From contig NZ_CP076023.1 in NCBI RefSeq assembly GCF_018623035.1, forward strand, positions 558,001 to 622,000: a stretch of 64,000 nt of DNA. Reading direction: 5' to 3'. The stretch's first letter is position 1. Every line of letters begins with the position of its first letter. Under the pieces are notes generated by a model, which saw nothing but the letters and a program-made list of their open reading frames with translations, did not search any database and had not been told where the DNA came from. The translations under genes and the position numbers were made by a program. The DNA comes from Cellulomonas dongxiuzhuiae. Its GTDB lineage: Bacteria; Actinomycetota; Actinomycetes; Actinomycetales; Cellulomonadaceae. This document shows positions 8,423 through 16,186 of the stretch, in pieces.

Positions 8423-9150
8423 CCTGGGCCAGCCGCATCCGCCTGCTCGCAGGCACGTTCCTCGTGCTCGCCGTCGCCGCCGTGGCGACGCTCAACCTCA
8501 ACGACTCCCGCGGTCGCGCGACCAGCGACTCCGCACAGATCCTCGCCGAGACGTACGCCGTCGGGACTCCCTACGCGGGCCTGGTCGCCGACCAGCTCGT
8601 CGACGTGGGCGACGTCGTCGCCGAGGGCGACCCGCTCTTCGTCATCGACTCCGCGAGCCTCACCTACGACCTGACCAACGGGCTGGTCTCGGACCCGCCG
8701 GAGTTCACGCAGCTCGACGAGAACGGCCGCCTGGTCGTCCTCGCGAGCGGTGCCGGACGGCTCACGCAGGTCGCCGCCGCACGCGGCACGTTCGTGCCGC
8801 CGGCCTCGACGCTCGCGACCGTGCAGCGTGAGGGCATGCTGCACGTGCAGGCGGAGTACACGCTGACCGCCAAGGAGTACGCCCGCCTGCCGGGCGGTGC
8901 GGACGTGACGATCATGCTGCCCAACGAGGCGACCCTGGAGGGTCACGTCGAGCAGGTCGACGTCACCACGGTCGACGGTCAGGCCCAGGCGGTCGTGCGC
9001 ATCGCGAGCGACACGCTCGTCGACGGCGCGGCCAACGGGCTCGTCTCGGCCGGGACGCCCGTCGTCACGCAGATCAAGCTGACCAACGACGGCGTCGTGA
9101 CGACCGTCGCCGAGAGCCTGCGCACCTACGTCGACGGGCTGAGGCGATGA
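8419..9150 (+). CDS. HlyD-like membrane-anchored adaptor of the glucan operon
   Basis: The 243-aa protein starts at an ATG overlapping the GT2 stop, with GGGAGG 9 bases upstream. One N-terminal helix (~9-27, LLAGTFLVLAVAAVATL) anchors an extracytoplasmic domain. That domain has a biotinyl-lipoyl-like hairpin (DVGDVVAEGDPLFVID) followed by a beta-barrel region, the layout of HlyD-type periplasmic adaptors. In a monoderm the likely task is to guide the nascent glucan across the wall or to stabilise the synthase. Its stop overlaps the start of the GH81 gene. A close, anchorless copy lies at 5478-6173. Confidence 0.7.
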   Translation: MTWASRIRLLAGTFLVLAVAAVATLNLNDSRGRATSDSAQILAETYAVGTPYAGLVADQLVDVGDVVAEGDPLFVIDSASLTYDLTNGLVSDPPEFTQLDENGRLVVLASGAGRLTQVAAARGTFVPPASTLATVQREGMLHVQAEYTLTAKEYARLPGGADVTIMLPNEATLEGHVEQVDVTTVDGQAQAVVRIASDTLVDGAANGLVSAGTPVVTQIKLTNDGVVTTVAESLRTYVDGLRR

Positions 9151-11273
9151 CGGCGATCGGGGCGGACAACCCGCGTCGCATGCGCCTGGTTGTCGTGCTG
9201 GCCGCCGTCGCCGCGCTCGTCGCGGTCGTGCTCCTCGTCCTGCGCCCCTGGGCGGGCGACGCCGTCCCGCCGGCCGCGGGCGGCTCAGGAGGTCCGGGCG
9301 GGGGTGCGCCGGCGTCCCCCGTCGTCGGACCCGACGACGCCACACCCCCGGAGGTCGACGCGGCCGCGCTCACCGGCGCGCTCACGCAGGCGGCGGACGC
9401 GGAGATCAACCCCGTCCGCCTGGCCGACGGGCTCGTCCCGCAGTCGAACCGCTGGTACTCCGGGCTCGTCTTCGGCGAGGAGCTGCTCCCCGTCTTCCCG
9501 CTGCCGCTGTCGTTCGCGCTCACCACGAGCGGGTTCACGGTCGGCCTGCCGGACCCCGTGACGAGCCCCAAGGCCGTCATCGGTCCCCACGTGCCGGCCG
9601 TCACGGTCGACGCCGGGGCTGCGTCCGCGCAGGTCGTCGCAGCCGATCCGGTCGCCGTGACGACGCGCCTGCTCGACGCGGCCGGCGCGCCGCTGGGTGA
9701 TGTCACCATCGCAGCGGGATCGCCGTTCGTGTCGTTCACGGCCGCAGCGGACATCGACCTCACGTCGGGTGCCGCCTTCGGTGCACTCACCGACGGCGTC
9801 GCCACCGCCGAGGTCGCCGGCACCACCTGGGGCCTCGCGACCTCCGGCGGCACCCTCGACGGCGGCACTCTCGCGCTGCCCGCGGGCGCGACGGCCGGCT
9901 GGTACGCGCTGCCCGACGACGCCTCCGCGGATGCTGCGGGGATCCTCGCGGCCGCGGCCGTCGACCCCGTCGTGGGCGTCGACGTCACCTACGGCGTCGG
10001 CGACGACGTCGCGCGCACGACGCTCACGTACCGCACCGCGGGCTCGACGCCCAGCGCGTACGTCCTCATGCACCACCACACCACCGGTGAGCAGCCCGAG
10101 CGCGAGGGGTGCGGGCTCGGCACGTACCGCAGCGTCCACGGCACGCTCGAGCTGTGCGCCGGCTCGACCCTCACGTCCTACGCGCCGACCGTGCAGCCCA
10201 CGGGGGCCCTCGACCTCGAGGGCATCACCGACGAGCGGCGCGACGCGATCCTCTCTCAGCTCGAGCAGGACGTGGCGGGCACCGCGGCGTTCGCGTCCGA
10301 CACGTACTACGGCGGCAAGCACCTGTACCGGGCTGCGACCCTCGTCGTGCTGGGCGAGCAGCTCGGCGCCGACGACACCGTCGCGGCCCTGCGCACGCGC
10401 GTCGCCGACGCGCTGCGTGAGTGGTCCGAGCCGGCCGGCTGCGACGAGCGCGCCGCACGCTGCTTCGTGTACGACGAGTCCGCGCGGTCGGTCATCGGAC
10501 GGACCCCGTCGTTCGGGTCCCACGAGCTCAACGACCACCACTTCCACTACGGGTACCTGCTGTCCGCAGCGGGCCTGCTGGGCGCGGACGACCCCGACCT
10601 CGTCGACGACCTGCGTCCCGTGATGGACGTGCTCGCCGCCGACATCGCGGCCGCGCAGCCGTCCGACGAGCTGCCGCAGCTGCGCACGTTCGACCCGTAC
10701 GCGGGTCACGCGTGGGCGTCGGGCACGTCACCGTTCGCGGACGGCAACAACCAGGAGTCCGCGTCGGAGGCCGTCAACGCCTGGAACGGCCTGGGGCTGT
10801 GGGCGAAGGCGTCGGGTCAGGACGACCTGCTGACGCAGGCCACCTGGCTCACGTCGACCGAGGCCGCGTCCGCGCGTGACTACTGGACGGACCCGGATCT
10901 CGAGGACCCCGTCATGGACGGGTTCGAGCACCGCGTCGTCGCCCTGAACTGGGGCGGCAAGCGCGACTGGGCGACGTGGTTCAGCCCCGAGCCCAGCGCG
11001 ATGCTCGGCATCCTGCTCATCCCCATGGGCCCGGTGTCGGACTACCTCGCGGTGGACGTCGAACCGGCCGCGATCCTCGCGGCCGTCGACGAGGCGGCAC
11101 CCGCCGGGCCGGACGTCATGTTCGGCGACTACCTGCTGATGTACCGGGCGCTCGCAGGCGCCGAGGAGGCCACGGCCGCCTGGCAGGAGGCGCTGGACCT
11201 GCCTGACACCTCGATCGACGACGGCAGCTCGCGGGCCTACCTGCTCGCCTGGCTCGCCGCCCACGGGGCCTGA
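9147..11273 (+). CDS. membrane-anchored GH81 endo-beta-1,3-glucanase
   Basis: The 708-aa protein overlaps the adaptor stop by four bases. An N-terminal helix (residues ~12-33) followed by a Gly/Pro/Ala linker suggests a signal anchor holding the enzyme outside the membrane. GH81 hallmarks are the SNRWYSGLVFGE and PLPLSFALTT segments near the N terminus, HHFHYGYLL in the catalytic (alpha/alpha)6 barrel, and the acidic DGNNQESASEAVNAW cluster carrying the predicted catalytic glutamates. GH81 enzymes hydrolyse internal beta-1,3-glucosidic bonds (laminarin, curdlan). Co-transcription with a synthase suggests chain release, trimming or mobilisation of the polymer rather than nutrient scavenging. 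This is the best clue to the glucan's linkage. Confidence 0.85.
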   Translation: MTAIGADNPRRMRLVVVLAAVAALVAVVLLVLRPWAGDAVPPAAGGSGGPGGGAPASPVVGPDDATPPEVDAAALTGALTQAADAEINPVRLADGLVPQSNRWYSGLVFGEELLPVFPLPLSFALTTSGFTVGLPDPVTSPKAVIGPHVPAVTVDAGAASAQVVAADPVAVTTRLLDAAGAPLGDVTIAAGSPFVSFTAAADIDLTSGAAFGALTDGVATAEVAGTTWGLATSGGTLDGGTLALPAGATAGWYALPDDASADAAGILAAAAVDPVVGVDVTYGVGDDVARTTLTYRTAGSTPSAYVLMHHHTTGEQPEREGCGLGTYRSVHGTLELCAGSTLTSYAPTVQPTGALDLEGITDERRDAILSQLEQDVAGTAAFASDTYYGGKHLYRAATLVVLGEQLGADDTVAALRTRVADALREWSEPAGCDERAARCFVYDESARSVIGRTPSFGSHELNDHHFHYGYLLSAAGLLGADDPDLVDDLRPVMDVLAADIAAAQPSDELPQLRTFDPYAGHAWASGTSPFADGNNQESASEAVNAWNGLGLWAKASGQDDLLTQATWLTSTEAASARDYWTDPDLEDPVMDGFEHRVVALNWGGKRDWATWFSPEPSAMLGILLIPMGPVSDYLAVDVEPAAILAAVDEAAPAGPDVMFGDYLLMYRALAGAEEATAAWQEALDLPDTSIDDGSSRAYLLAWLAAHGA

Positions 11274-11313
11274 CGCCCGAGCGCCCTGAGCACGGCCGGG
11301 AGGGCGCCCGGCG

Positions 11314-11360
11314 CACGCGGAGAAGGTCGACGGGACGCCCCGTCGGCCTTCTTCCGCGTG
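11314..11360 (+). terminator. strong hairpin terminator after the glucan operon
   Basis: The ~21-bp arms CACGCGGAGAAGGTCGACGG and CCGTCGGCCTTCTTCCGCGT pair around a four-base ACGC loop with one bulge and one G-T pair. It stands 41 bp after the GH81 stop. The remainder of 11274-11554 contains nothing I can support as a gene. Confidence 0.8.
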
Positions 11361-11554
11361 TCCGAGGTGGCTCACAGCTCGGTGGGACGGCACCCACTGC
11401 CCCGCAGGTCGCGGCCGTCCTTCACGCGCCGGCCGACCACACCCACCTGGACCGCGCTGGCCGACGAAACGCGACACGTCCAACCCGCGCGCCACAAGCC
11501 TGGGACGCTACCTCCACGCCCTCGCGGCCGTCGGGACGTCCGCCGGGCGAGGAC

Positions 11555-12049
11555 TCACCGGACCTCCACGCCCCGGCCGTCGAGCTCGACGGCGAGACCC
11601 GTGGCGTCGGGCGCCTCGGCCGGGATCTCGACGACGCTCGTCGTGGGCACCAGGTCCATGGTGCAGACGCCGTCGTACGTGGAGGGGTCGCTCAGGGTGA
11701 TCCGCAGCACCTGGGCGGCGTCGTCCCACGCGATGTCCGTGGGCACGACCGGGCAGGTGCTGCTGCCGAACGTGACGACCTGGACGTGGCGGGCGTCGTC
11801 GCCCACGACGACCACGGTCTCCTCGCCCGTCACGCCGTCGGGTGCGCCGGGGAAGGTCGTCTCGGCGACGGACGGGACGGTGCCCTGCGGCGTGGCCTGC
11901 GGCGTGGGGTCGGCGGCGGCCGACGACGCGCTGCCGTCCGGACCGGTGCTGCCTGCCGGATCGGCACTGCCGCCGCACCCGACGAGGAGCACGGTGAGGA
12001 CCGCCGCGGTGACGCCGGTGGTCGGGATGGTCAGGCGCCTGCTCGTCAT
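11555..12049 (-). CDS. secreted lipoprotein, unknown function
   Basis: The 164-aa precursor starts at ATG 12049, behind an AGGCGG-type binding site. The signal region MTSRRLTIP...VLTVLLVGCGG has a clear lipobox (LVGC), so the mature protein would be lipidated and held on the outer face of the membrane. A Ser/Ala/Thr/Pro linker follows, then a compact beta-rich domain of ~100 residues containing CPVVP and DGVCTMDLV, two cysteines that could form a disulfide. I do not recognise the domain. It is transcribed away from the VOC remnant and redox operon and is probably a single-gene unit. Confidence 0.75.
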   Translation of the reverse strand: MTSRRLTIPTTGVTAAVLTVLLVGCGGSADPAGSTGPDGSASSAAADPTPQATPQGTVPSVAETTFPGAPDGVTGEETVVVVGDDARHVQVVTFGSSTCPVVPTDIAWDDAAQVLRITLSDPSTYDGVCTMDLVPTTSVVEIPAEAPDATGLAVELDGRGVEVR

Positions 12050-12224
12050 GGGTTCCGCCTTCCGCTGCTGGTCACGCCCCCGGCGACCGTGCCCCCAGCA
12101 TGGCGTGGTCGGGCGGCGGGTGCGCGGACGGTACGCGATCCGCCTCCAGCAGCCGGCGCAGTAGCGGACAGGATCTGACCGCTGCCCGGAGGAGGCTGGC
12201 TCCCGACGGACGAGGGAGAGCACC

Positions 12225-12446
12225 GTGCTGCGGGGACTGAGCAACGTGTCGTACTACGCCGCCGACCTCGATGCGGCCACCGACTGGTACACCCGCGTGC
12301 TGGATGCCGAGCCGTACTACGTGCGCGCCGGCCACCGGGAGTGGCGCACCGGCACCGGCGACGACGAGCTGGGCCTCATCGACGCCGCGTACGCCCCGCC
12401 CGGCGCGGCCCGCCCGACGCCCCCACCCGACGGGCCCGCCGGCGGA
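12225..12446 (+). pseudogene. truncated VOC (glyoxalase-fold) gene
   Basis: A good GGGAG site precedes GTG 12225. The first ~70 codons encode a typical VOC N-terminal half: MLRGLSNVSYYAADLDAATD, WYTRVLDAEPYYV, and ELGLIDAAYAPPGA. At about 12440 the homology stops, where the second beta-alpha-beta-beta-beta unit with the remaining metal ligands should begin. A 13-bp inverted repeat and unrelated sequence replace it. The frame stays open for kilobases only because of the GC bias. I read this as a gene decapitated at its 3' end by insertion or deletion. Confidence 0.6.
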
Positions 12447-12475
12447 AGTGGTCGCACGTGTGACCACTTCCCGCC
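12441..12475. repeat. inverted repeat with GGAAGTGGTC arms
   Basis: The arms GGCGGAAGTGGTC and GACCACTTCC(C)GCC flank the eight-base loop GCACGTGT, itself containing CACGTG. A third GACCACTTCG copy lies at 12493-12502. It sits exactly at the break in the VOC gene and ~130 bp upstream of the redox operon start. It could be a REP-like element or an operator. Confidence 0.7.
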
Positions 12476-12563
12476 GGGCGGCACCCGGATCCGACCACTT
12501 CGCGCCCCGGGCCACCCGGACACGGGTGAGCGAGGGCGGGCAGTGACACCCGGGGGCGTGCGG

Positions 12564-12573
12564 GCGCAGACTG
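12564..12573 (+). promoter_or_regulatory. GCGCAGACTG motif shared with the UBP2 gene
   Basis: The same ten bases, preceded in both places by CGTGCG-like sequence, occur at 20312-20321 upstream of the paralogous zinc-finger gene. The distance to the start codon is 33 bp here and 24 bp there. CAGACT could serve as the -10 box of a shared promoter class. Function is inferred. Confidence 0.35.
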
Positions 12574-12606
12574 TCCGCGTCGTGATCGCCCGGCCCGGAG
12601 GTCCGT

Positions 12607-14280
12607 GTGGCACCAGACGCAGCACCACGCCCCGCCCTGCTCACCGTCGACGACGACGCCGCCGTCTCGCGCGCCGTCGCGCGCGACCTGCGGCGCCGGT
12701 ACGGCGAGCGGTACCGCGTGGTGCGCGCCGAGTCCGGGCCCGAGGCGCTCGACGTGTGCCGCGAGCTCAAGCTGCGCGGCGAGCAGGTGGCGGTGCTGCT
12801 GGCCGACCACCGCATGCCCGGCATGAGCGGCATCGAGTTCCTCGAGCAGGCGATGGACCTGTTCCCGGCGGCGCGCCGCGTGCTCCTCACCGCGTACGCG
12901 GACACCGACGCGGCCATCGACGCCGTCAACGTCGTCGACCTGGACCACTACCTGCTCAAGCCGTGGGACCCGCCGGAGGAGAAGCTGTACCCGGTGGTCG
13001 ACGCGCAGCTCGACGCGTGGCGGGCCACCGCGCCGTCGGCCGTCCACGGGCCCAAGGTGGTGGGGCACCGCTGGTCGGCGCGCTCGTCGCAGGTGCGCGA
13101 CTTCCTGGCACGCAACCAGGTCCCGTACCGCTGGTTCGCGTCGGACTCCCCGGAGGGCGCGCGTCTGCTGGAGGCCGCGGGCGTCGACGCCGAGCGCCTG
13201 CCCGTCGTCGTGACGACCGACGGCGAGGTCCTCGTCGAGCCCGACGACGCGACGATCGCCGCGCGCGTGGGGCTCGAGGTGCAGCCGGCCGAGGACTTCT
13301 ACGACCTCGTGGTCGTCGGCGGGGGGCCGGCGGGCCTCAGCGCGGCGCTGTACGGCGCGTCCGAGGGCCTGCGTACCGCGCTCGTGGAGCGCACGGCCAC
13401 CGGGGGGCAGGCGGGGCAGAGCTCGCGCATCGAGAACTACCTCGGGTTCCCCGACGGCGTCTCGGGCTCCCAGCTGACCGAGCGGGCGCGGCGCCAGGCG
13501 CAGCGGTTCGGCGCCGAGATCGTCATGACGCGCGACGTGTGCGGGCTCGACGTCAACGGCTCCGCGCGGGCCGTGCGGTTCGCCGACGGCAGCACGCTCG
13601 CGGCGCACTGCGTGATCCTCGCCAACGGCGTGTCGTACCGCGAGCTCGCCGGCCCCGGGCTCGGCACCCTCACGGGCCGTGGCGTCTTCTACGGCTCGGC
13701 GCTCACCGAGGCGCCCGCGTGCCGCGACCACGACGTGTACGTCGTGGGCGGCGCCAACTCGGCCGGTCAGGCCGCCATGTACCTCGCTCGGGACGCACGT
13801 TCGGTGACGCTCGTGGTGCGCTCCGACGACCTGCGCCGCTCGATGTCGCACTACCTCGTCGAGCAGGTCGAGGCCCATCCGCGCATCCACGTGCGGACGT
13901 GCACCGAGGTGGTCGAGGCGCTCGGCGGCGAGCACCTCGAGCAGGTCGTGCTGCGCCGCACCGACACGGGCGACGAGGAGACGGTCGCCACCGGGTGGTT
14001 GTTCGTCTTCATCGGTGCCGCACCGCTGACCGGGTGGCTCGACGGCACCGTGCACCGCGACGCGCGCGGGTTCGTGCAGTCCGGGCCGGACCTGCTCAGC
14101 GACGGGCGCCCGCCGGCCGGGTGGCCGCTCGACCGCCCGCCGTACCACCTCGAGACGAGCGTCCCGGGGGTGTTCGCGGCCGGCGACGTGCGCGCCGAGT
14201 CCGCCAAGCGCGTCGCGTCCGCCGTGGGCGAGGGCGCGATGGCCGTCATGCTCGTCCACCGGTACCTGGAGCAGCTGTGA
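12607..14280 (+). CDS. response regulator fused to a thioredoxin-reductase-like flavoprotein without CxxC
   Basis: The 557-aa protein has a GTG start and CGGAGG site. Residues 1-~125 are a receiver domain with acidic pocket D15-D17, phosphoacceptor D67, T95 and K118 (LLKPWDPPE, RpfG-like). Residues ~145-225 look like a glutaredoxin-type fold (VPYRWFASDS), but where cysteines should be the sequence is HRWSARSS (154-161). Residues ~233-557 are a TrxR-like module with FAD motif VVVGGGPAGLSAA and NAD(P)H motif VVGGANSAGQAA. The canonical CATC is replaced by G363-S-A-L366. It therefore cannot be an ordinary disulfide reductase. The adjoining histidine kinase is the obvious phosphodonor; output may be electron transfer gated by phosphorylation. 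Confidence 0.85.
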   Translation: MAPDAAPRPALLTVDDDAAVSRAVARDLRRRYGERYRVVRAESGPEALDVCRELKLRGEQVAVLLADHRMPGMSGIEFLEQAMDLFPAARRVLLTAYADTDAAIDAVNVVDLDHYLLKPWDPPEEKLYPVVDAQLDAWRATAPSAVHGPKVVGHRWSARSSQVRDFLARNQVPYRWFASDSPEGARLLEAAGVDAERLPVVVTTDGEVLVEPDDATIAARVGLEVQPAEDFYDLVVVGGGPAGLSAALYGASEGLRTALVERTATGGQAGQSSRIENYLGFPDGVSGSQLTERARRQAQRFGAEIVMTRDVCGLDVNGSARAVRFADGSTLAAHCVILANGVSYRELAGPGLGTLTGRGVFYGSALTEAPACRDHDVYVVGGANSAGQAAMYLARDARSVTLVVRSDDLRRSMSHYLVEQVEAHPRIHVRTCTEVVEALGGEHLEQVVLRRTDTGDEETVATGWLFVFIGAAPLTGWLDGTVHRDARGFVQSGPDLLSDGRPPAGWPLDRPPYHLETSVPGVFAAGDVRAESAKRVASAVGEGAMAVMLVHRYLEQL

Positions 14281-15779
14281 GCACACCTGCCGACACCCCC
14301 GACCTGCGCCCCGAGCGCCCCGCCGACGCGCTGCCCTGCGACATCGACGAGCTGCGCACGCTGTTCCTCTTCGAGCAGCTCGACGACGACCAGCTGCGCT
14401 GGCTGTGCCGCCACGGGCACGTCGAGCACCGCGAGCCCGGGCCCCTGTACGTCGAGGGCGAGCCCGCGGACTGGTTCTGGGTGCTGCTGGAGGGCACCGT
14501 CGCGCTGTCGCGGCGCGTCGGGACGGACGACGTCGAGGTGTCGCGCACGTCCCAGCGCGGCGTCTACGGCGGCGCGACGTCCGCGTACCTGGGCGACCGC
14601 ACGCCGCAGCGGTACCCGCACACGATGCGCGTGCTGGCCCCGTCGCGGTTCTACGCGCTGCCGGCCGCGGACTTCGCGGAGCTCATGACGGCGTGGTTCC
14701 CCATGGCGGTGCACCTGCTGGAGGGCCTGTTCGTCGGGCAGCGCGCGACGCAGCAGGCGGTCGGGCAGCGGGAGCGGCTGCTCGCGCTGGGTGCGCTGTC
14801 GGCGGGGCTGACGCACGAGCTCAACAACCCCGCGGCCGCGGCGAACCGGGCGACCGCGGCGCTGCGCGAGCGCGTCGCGGGCATGCGTCACAAGCTCGCG
14901 ATGATCGCCGACGGCCCGTACGACGCCACGACGCTCGGGACGCTCGTCGACCTGCAGGAGCAGGCGGTCGAGGCGCTCGCGAAGTCCCGCGCCCCCGGTG
15001 CGCCCCCGCCGCCCACGGCGCTCGAGCGGACCGACGCCGAGGACACGGTCGCGGACTGGCTCGACGACCGCGGCATCGTCGGCGGCTGGGACCTGGCACC
15101 GACGTTCGTGACGGCCCGGCTGGACCCACCCTGGTTGGACCGCGTCGCCGACGCGGTCGCGCCCGGCATCCTCGAGGGCGCGGTCCGGTGGCTGTCGTAC
15201 GCGCTGGAGACCGAGCAGCTCATGAACGACGTCGAGGACGCGACGTCGCGCATCTCCTCGCTCGTCGGCGCCGCCAAGCAGTACTCGCAGATCGGCCGCG
15301 CGCCCGACCAGACGCTCGACGTGCACGAGCTGCTCGACTCGACCCTGACGATGCTGGAGCGGCGGCTCGACGGCGTCGAGGTGGTGCGGGCCTACGACCG
15401 CACGCTGCCGCCCGTGCACGTGTACGGCGCCGAGCTCAACCAGGTGTGGACCAACCTGATCGACAACGCCGCGCAGGCCATGGAGGGTCGCGGCACGCTG
15501 ACGGTCACCACGCGGCGCGTCGACGACTGGCTCGAGGTCGAGGTCGCCGACACGGGCCCCGGCATCCCGCCCGACGTCCTGGACCGCGTGTTCGAGCCGT
15601 TCTTCACGACCAAGCCCGTCGGGTCCGGCACCGGGCTGGGCCTCGACATCGCGTGGCGCATCGTCGTCACCAAGCACCACGGCGACCTGTCCGTGCGCTC
15701 GACGCCGGGGGACACCCGGTTCCTCGTCCGACTGCCCTACGCGCCGGCCGCGGCCGGCGACCCGGAGGTGACCGCGTGA
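14277..15779 (+). CDS. soluble histidine kinase with N-terminal cNMP-binding-like domain
   Basis: The 500-aa protein starts at GTG 14277, overlapping the upstream stop by four bases. Residues ~20-150 form a cyclic-nucleotide-binding (Crp-like) domain, but the phosphate-binding cassette is degenerate (GVYGGATSAYLG, no GE..A...R.A), so cNMP binding is doubtful. H180 in LTHELNNP is the phosphoacceptor. The N box (QVWTNLIDNAAQAM) and G boxes (DTGPGIPP, GSGTGLGLDIA) give a complete HATPase. No transmembrane helix is present, so it senses a cytoplasmic signal. Gene coupling on both sides indicates that it phosphorylates the receiver domain of the upstream flavoprotein. Confidence 0.85.
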   Translation: MSTPADTPDLRPERPADALPCDIDELRTLFLFEQLDDDQLRWLCRHGHVEHREPGPLYVEGEPADWFWVLLEGTVALSRRVGTDDVEVSRTSQRGVYGGATSAYLGDRTPQRYPHTMRVLAPSRFYALPAADFAELMTAWFPMAVHLLEGLFVGQRATQQAVGQRERLLALGALSAGLTHELNNPAAAANRATAALRERVAGMRHKLAMIADGPYDATTLGTLVDLQEQAVEALAKSRAPGAPPPPTALERTDAEDTVADWLDDRGIVGGWDLAPTFVTARLDPPWLDRVADAVAPGILEGAVRWLSYALETEQLMNDVEDATSRISSLVGAAKQYSQIGRAPDQTLDVHELLDSTLTMLERRLDGVEVVRAYDRTLPPVHVYGAELNQVWTNLIDNAAQAMEGRGTLTVTTRRVDDWLEVEVADTGPGIPPDVLDRVFEPFFTTKPVGSGTGLGLDIAWRIVVTKHHGDLSVRSTPGDTRFLVRLPYAPAAAGDPEVTA

Positions 15780-16117
15780 CCGCGATCGACACGAGCACCC
15801 CGCCCAGCGGCCCCGGCTGCGTCGAGTGCGATGCGACGGGCAGCTGGTGGTTCCACCTGCGTCGCTGCGCCGCGTGCGGTCACGTCGGCTGCTGCGACTC
15901 CTCGCCGTCGCAGCACGCGACCGCGCACTGGCACGCGACCGGGCACCCGCTGGTGCGCAGCTACGAGCCCGGTGAGGACTGGTGGTGGGACTACGCGCAG
16001 GGGGCGTACGGCGACGGCCCCGAGCTGGCTCCGCCTCTGGCGCACCCGGCCGGTCAGCCGGCGCCCGGTCCCGCGGACCGGGTACCCGCCGACTGGCGGG
16101 CGCACCTGCGCAGCTGA
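15776..16117 (+). CDS. UBP-type zinc-finger protein, copy 1
   Basis: The 113-aa protein overlaps the kinase stop by four bases. Zinc-binding residues of the ZnF-UBP fold are dense: C15-x2-C18, C31-x2-C34, C39/C40, H47, H51/H53, H57 (QHATAHWHATGHP). In eukaryotes this fold binds the free C terminus of ubiquitin; in bacteria the role is unknown. Bacterial versions often accompany the flavoprotein/kinase pair seen here. It may bind a C-terminal peptide or act as the redox or zinc partner of the cysteine-less flavoprotein. It is convergent with the acyltransferase gene, 69 bp away. A paralogue lies at 20346-20693. Confidence 0.8.
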   Translation: MTAIDTSTPPSGPGCVECDATGSWWFHLRRCAACGHVGCCDSSPSQHATAHWHATGHPLVRSYEPGEDWWWDYAQGAYGDGPELAPPLAHPAGQPAPGPADRVPADWRAHLRS

Positions 16118-16186
16118 CGTCGTCGCGCTCGGTCCCACCGGACGTGCGACGACCGGCACTGGGCGCGCGGGGCGCACCGTCCCCGG

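Noticed and set aside
13681..13750. Annotation of the 557-aa protein as a working thioredoxin reductase
   Set aside because: The CxxC position reads G-S-A-L; without the dithiol it cannot do the classic reaction.
12225..15779. Single 1184-codon frame joining the VOC start to the kinase
   Set aside because: Only the first ~70 codons (VOC) and the last 501 codons (kinase) look like protein. The middle lies out of frame over the flavoprotein gene and is Arg/Ala noise.
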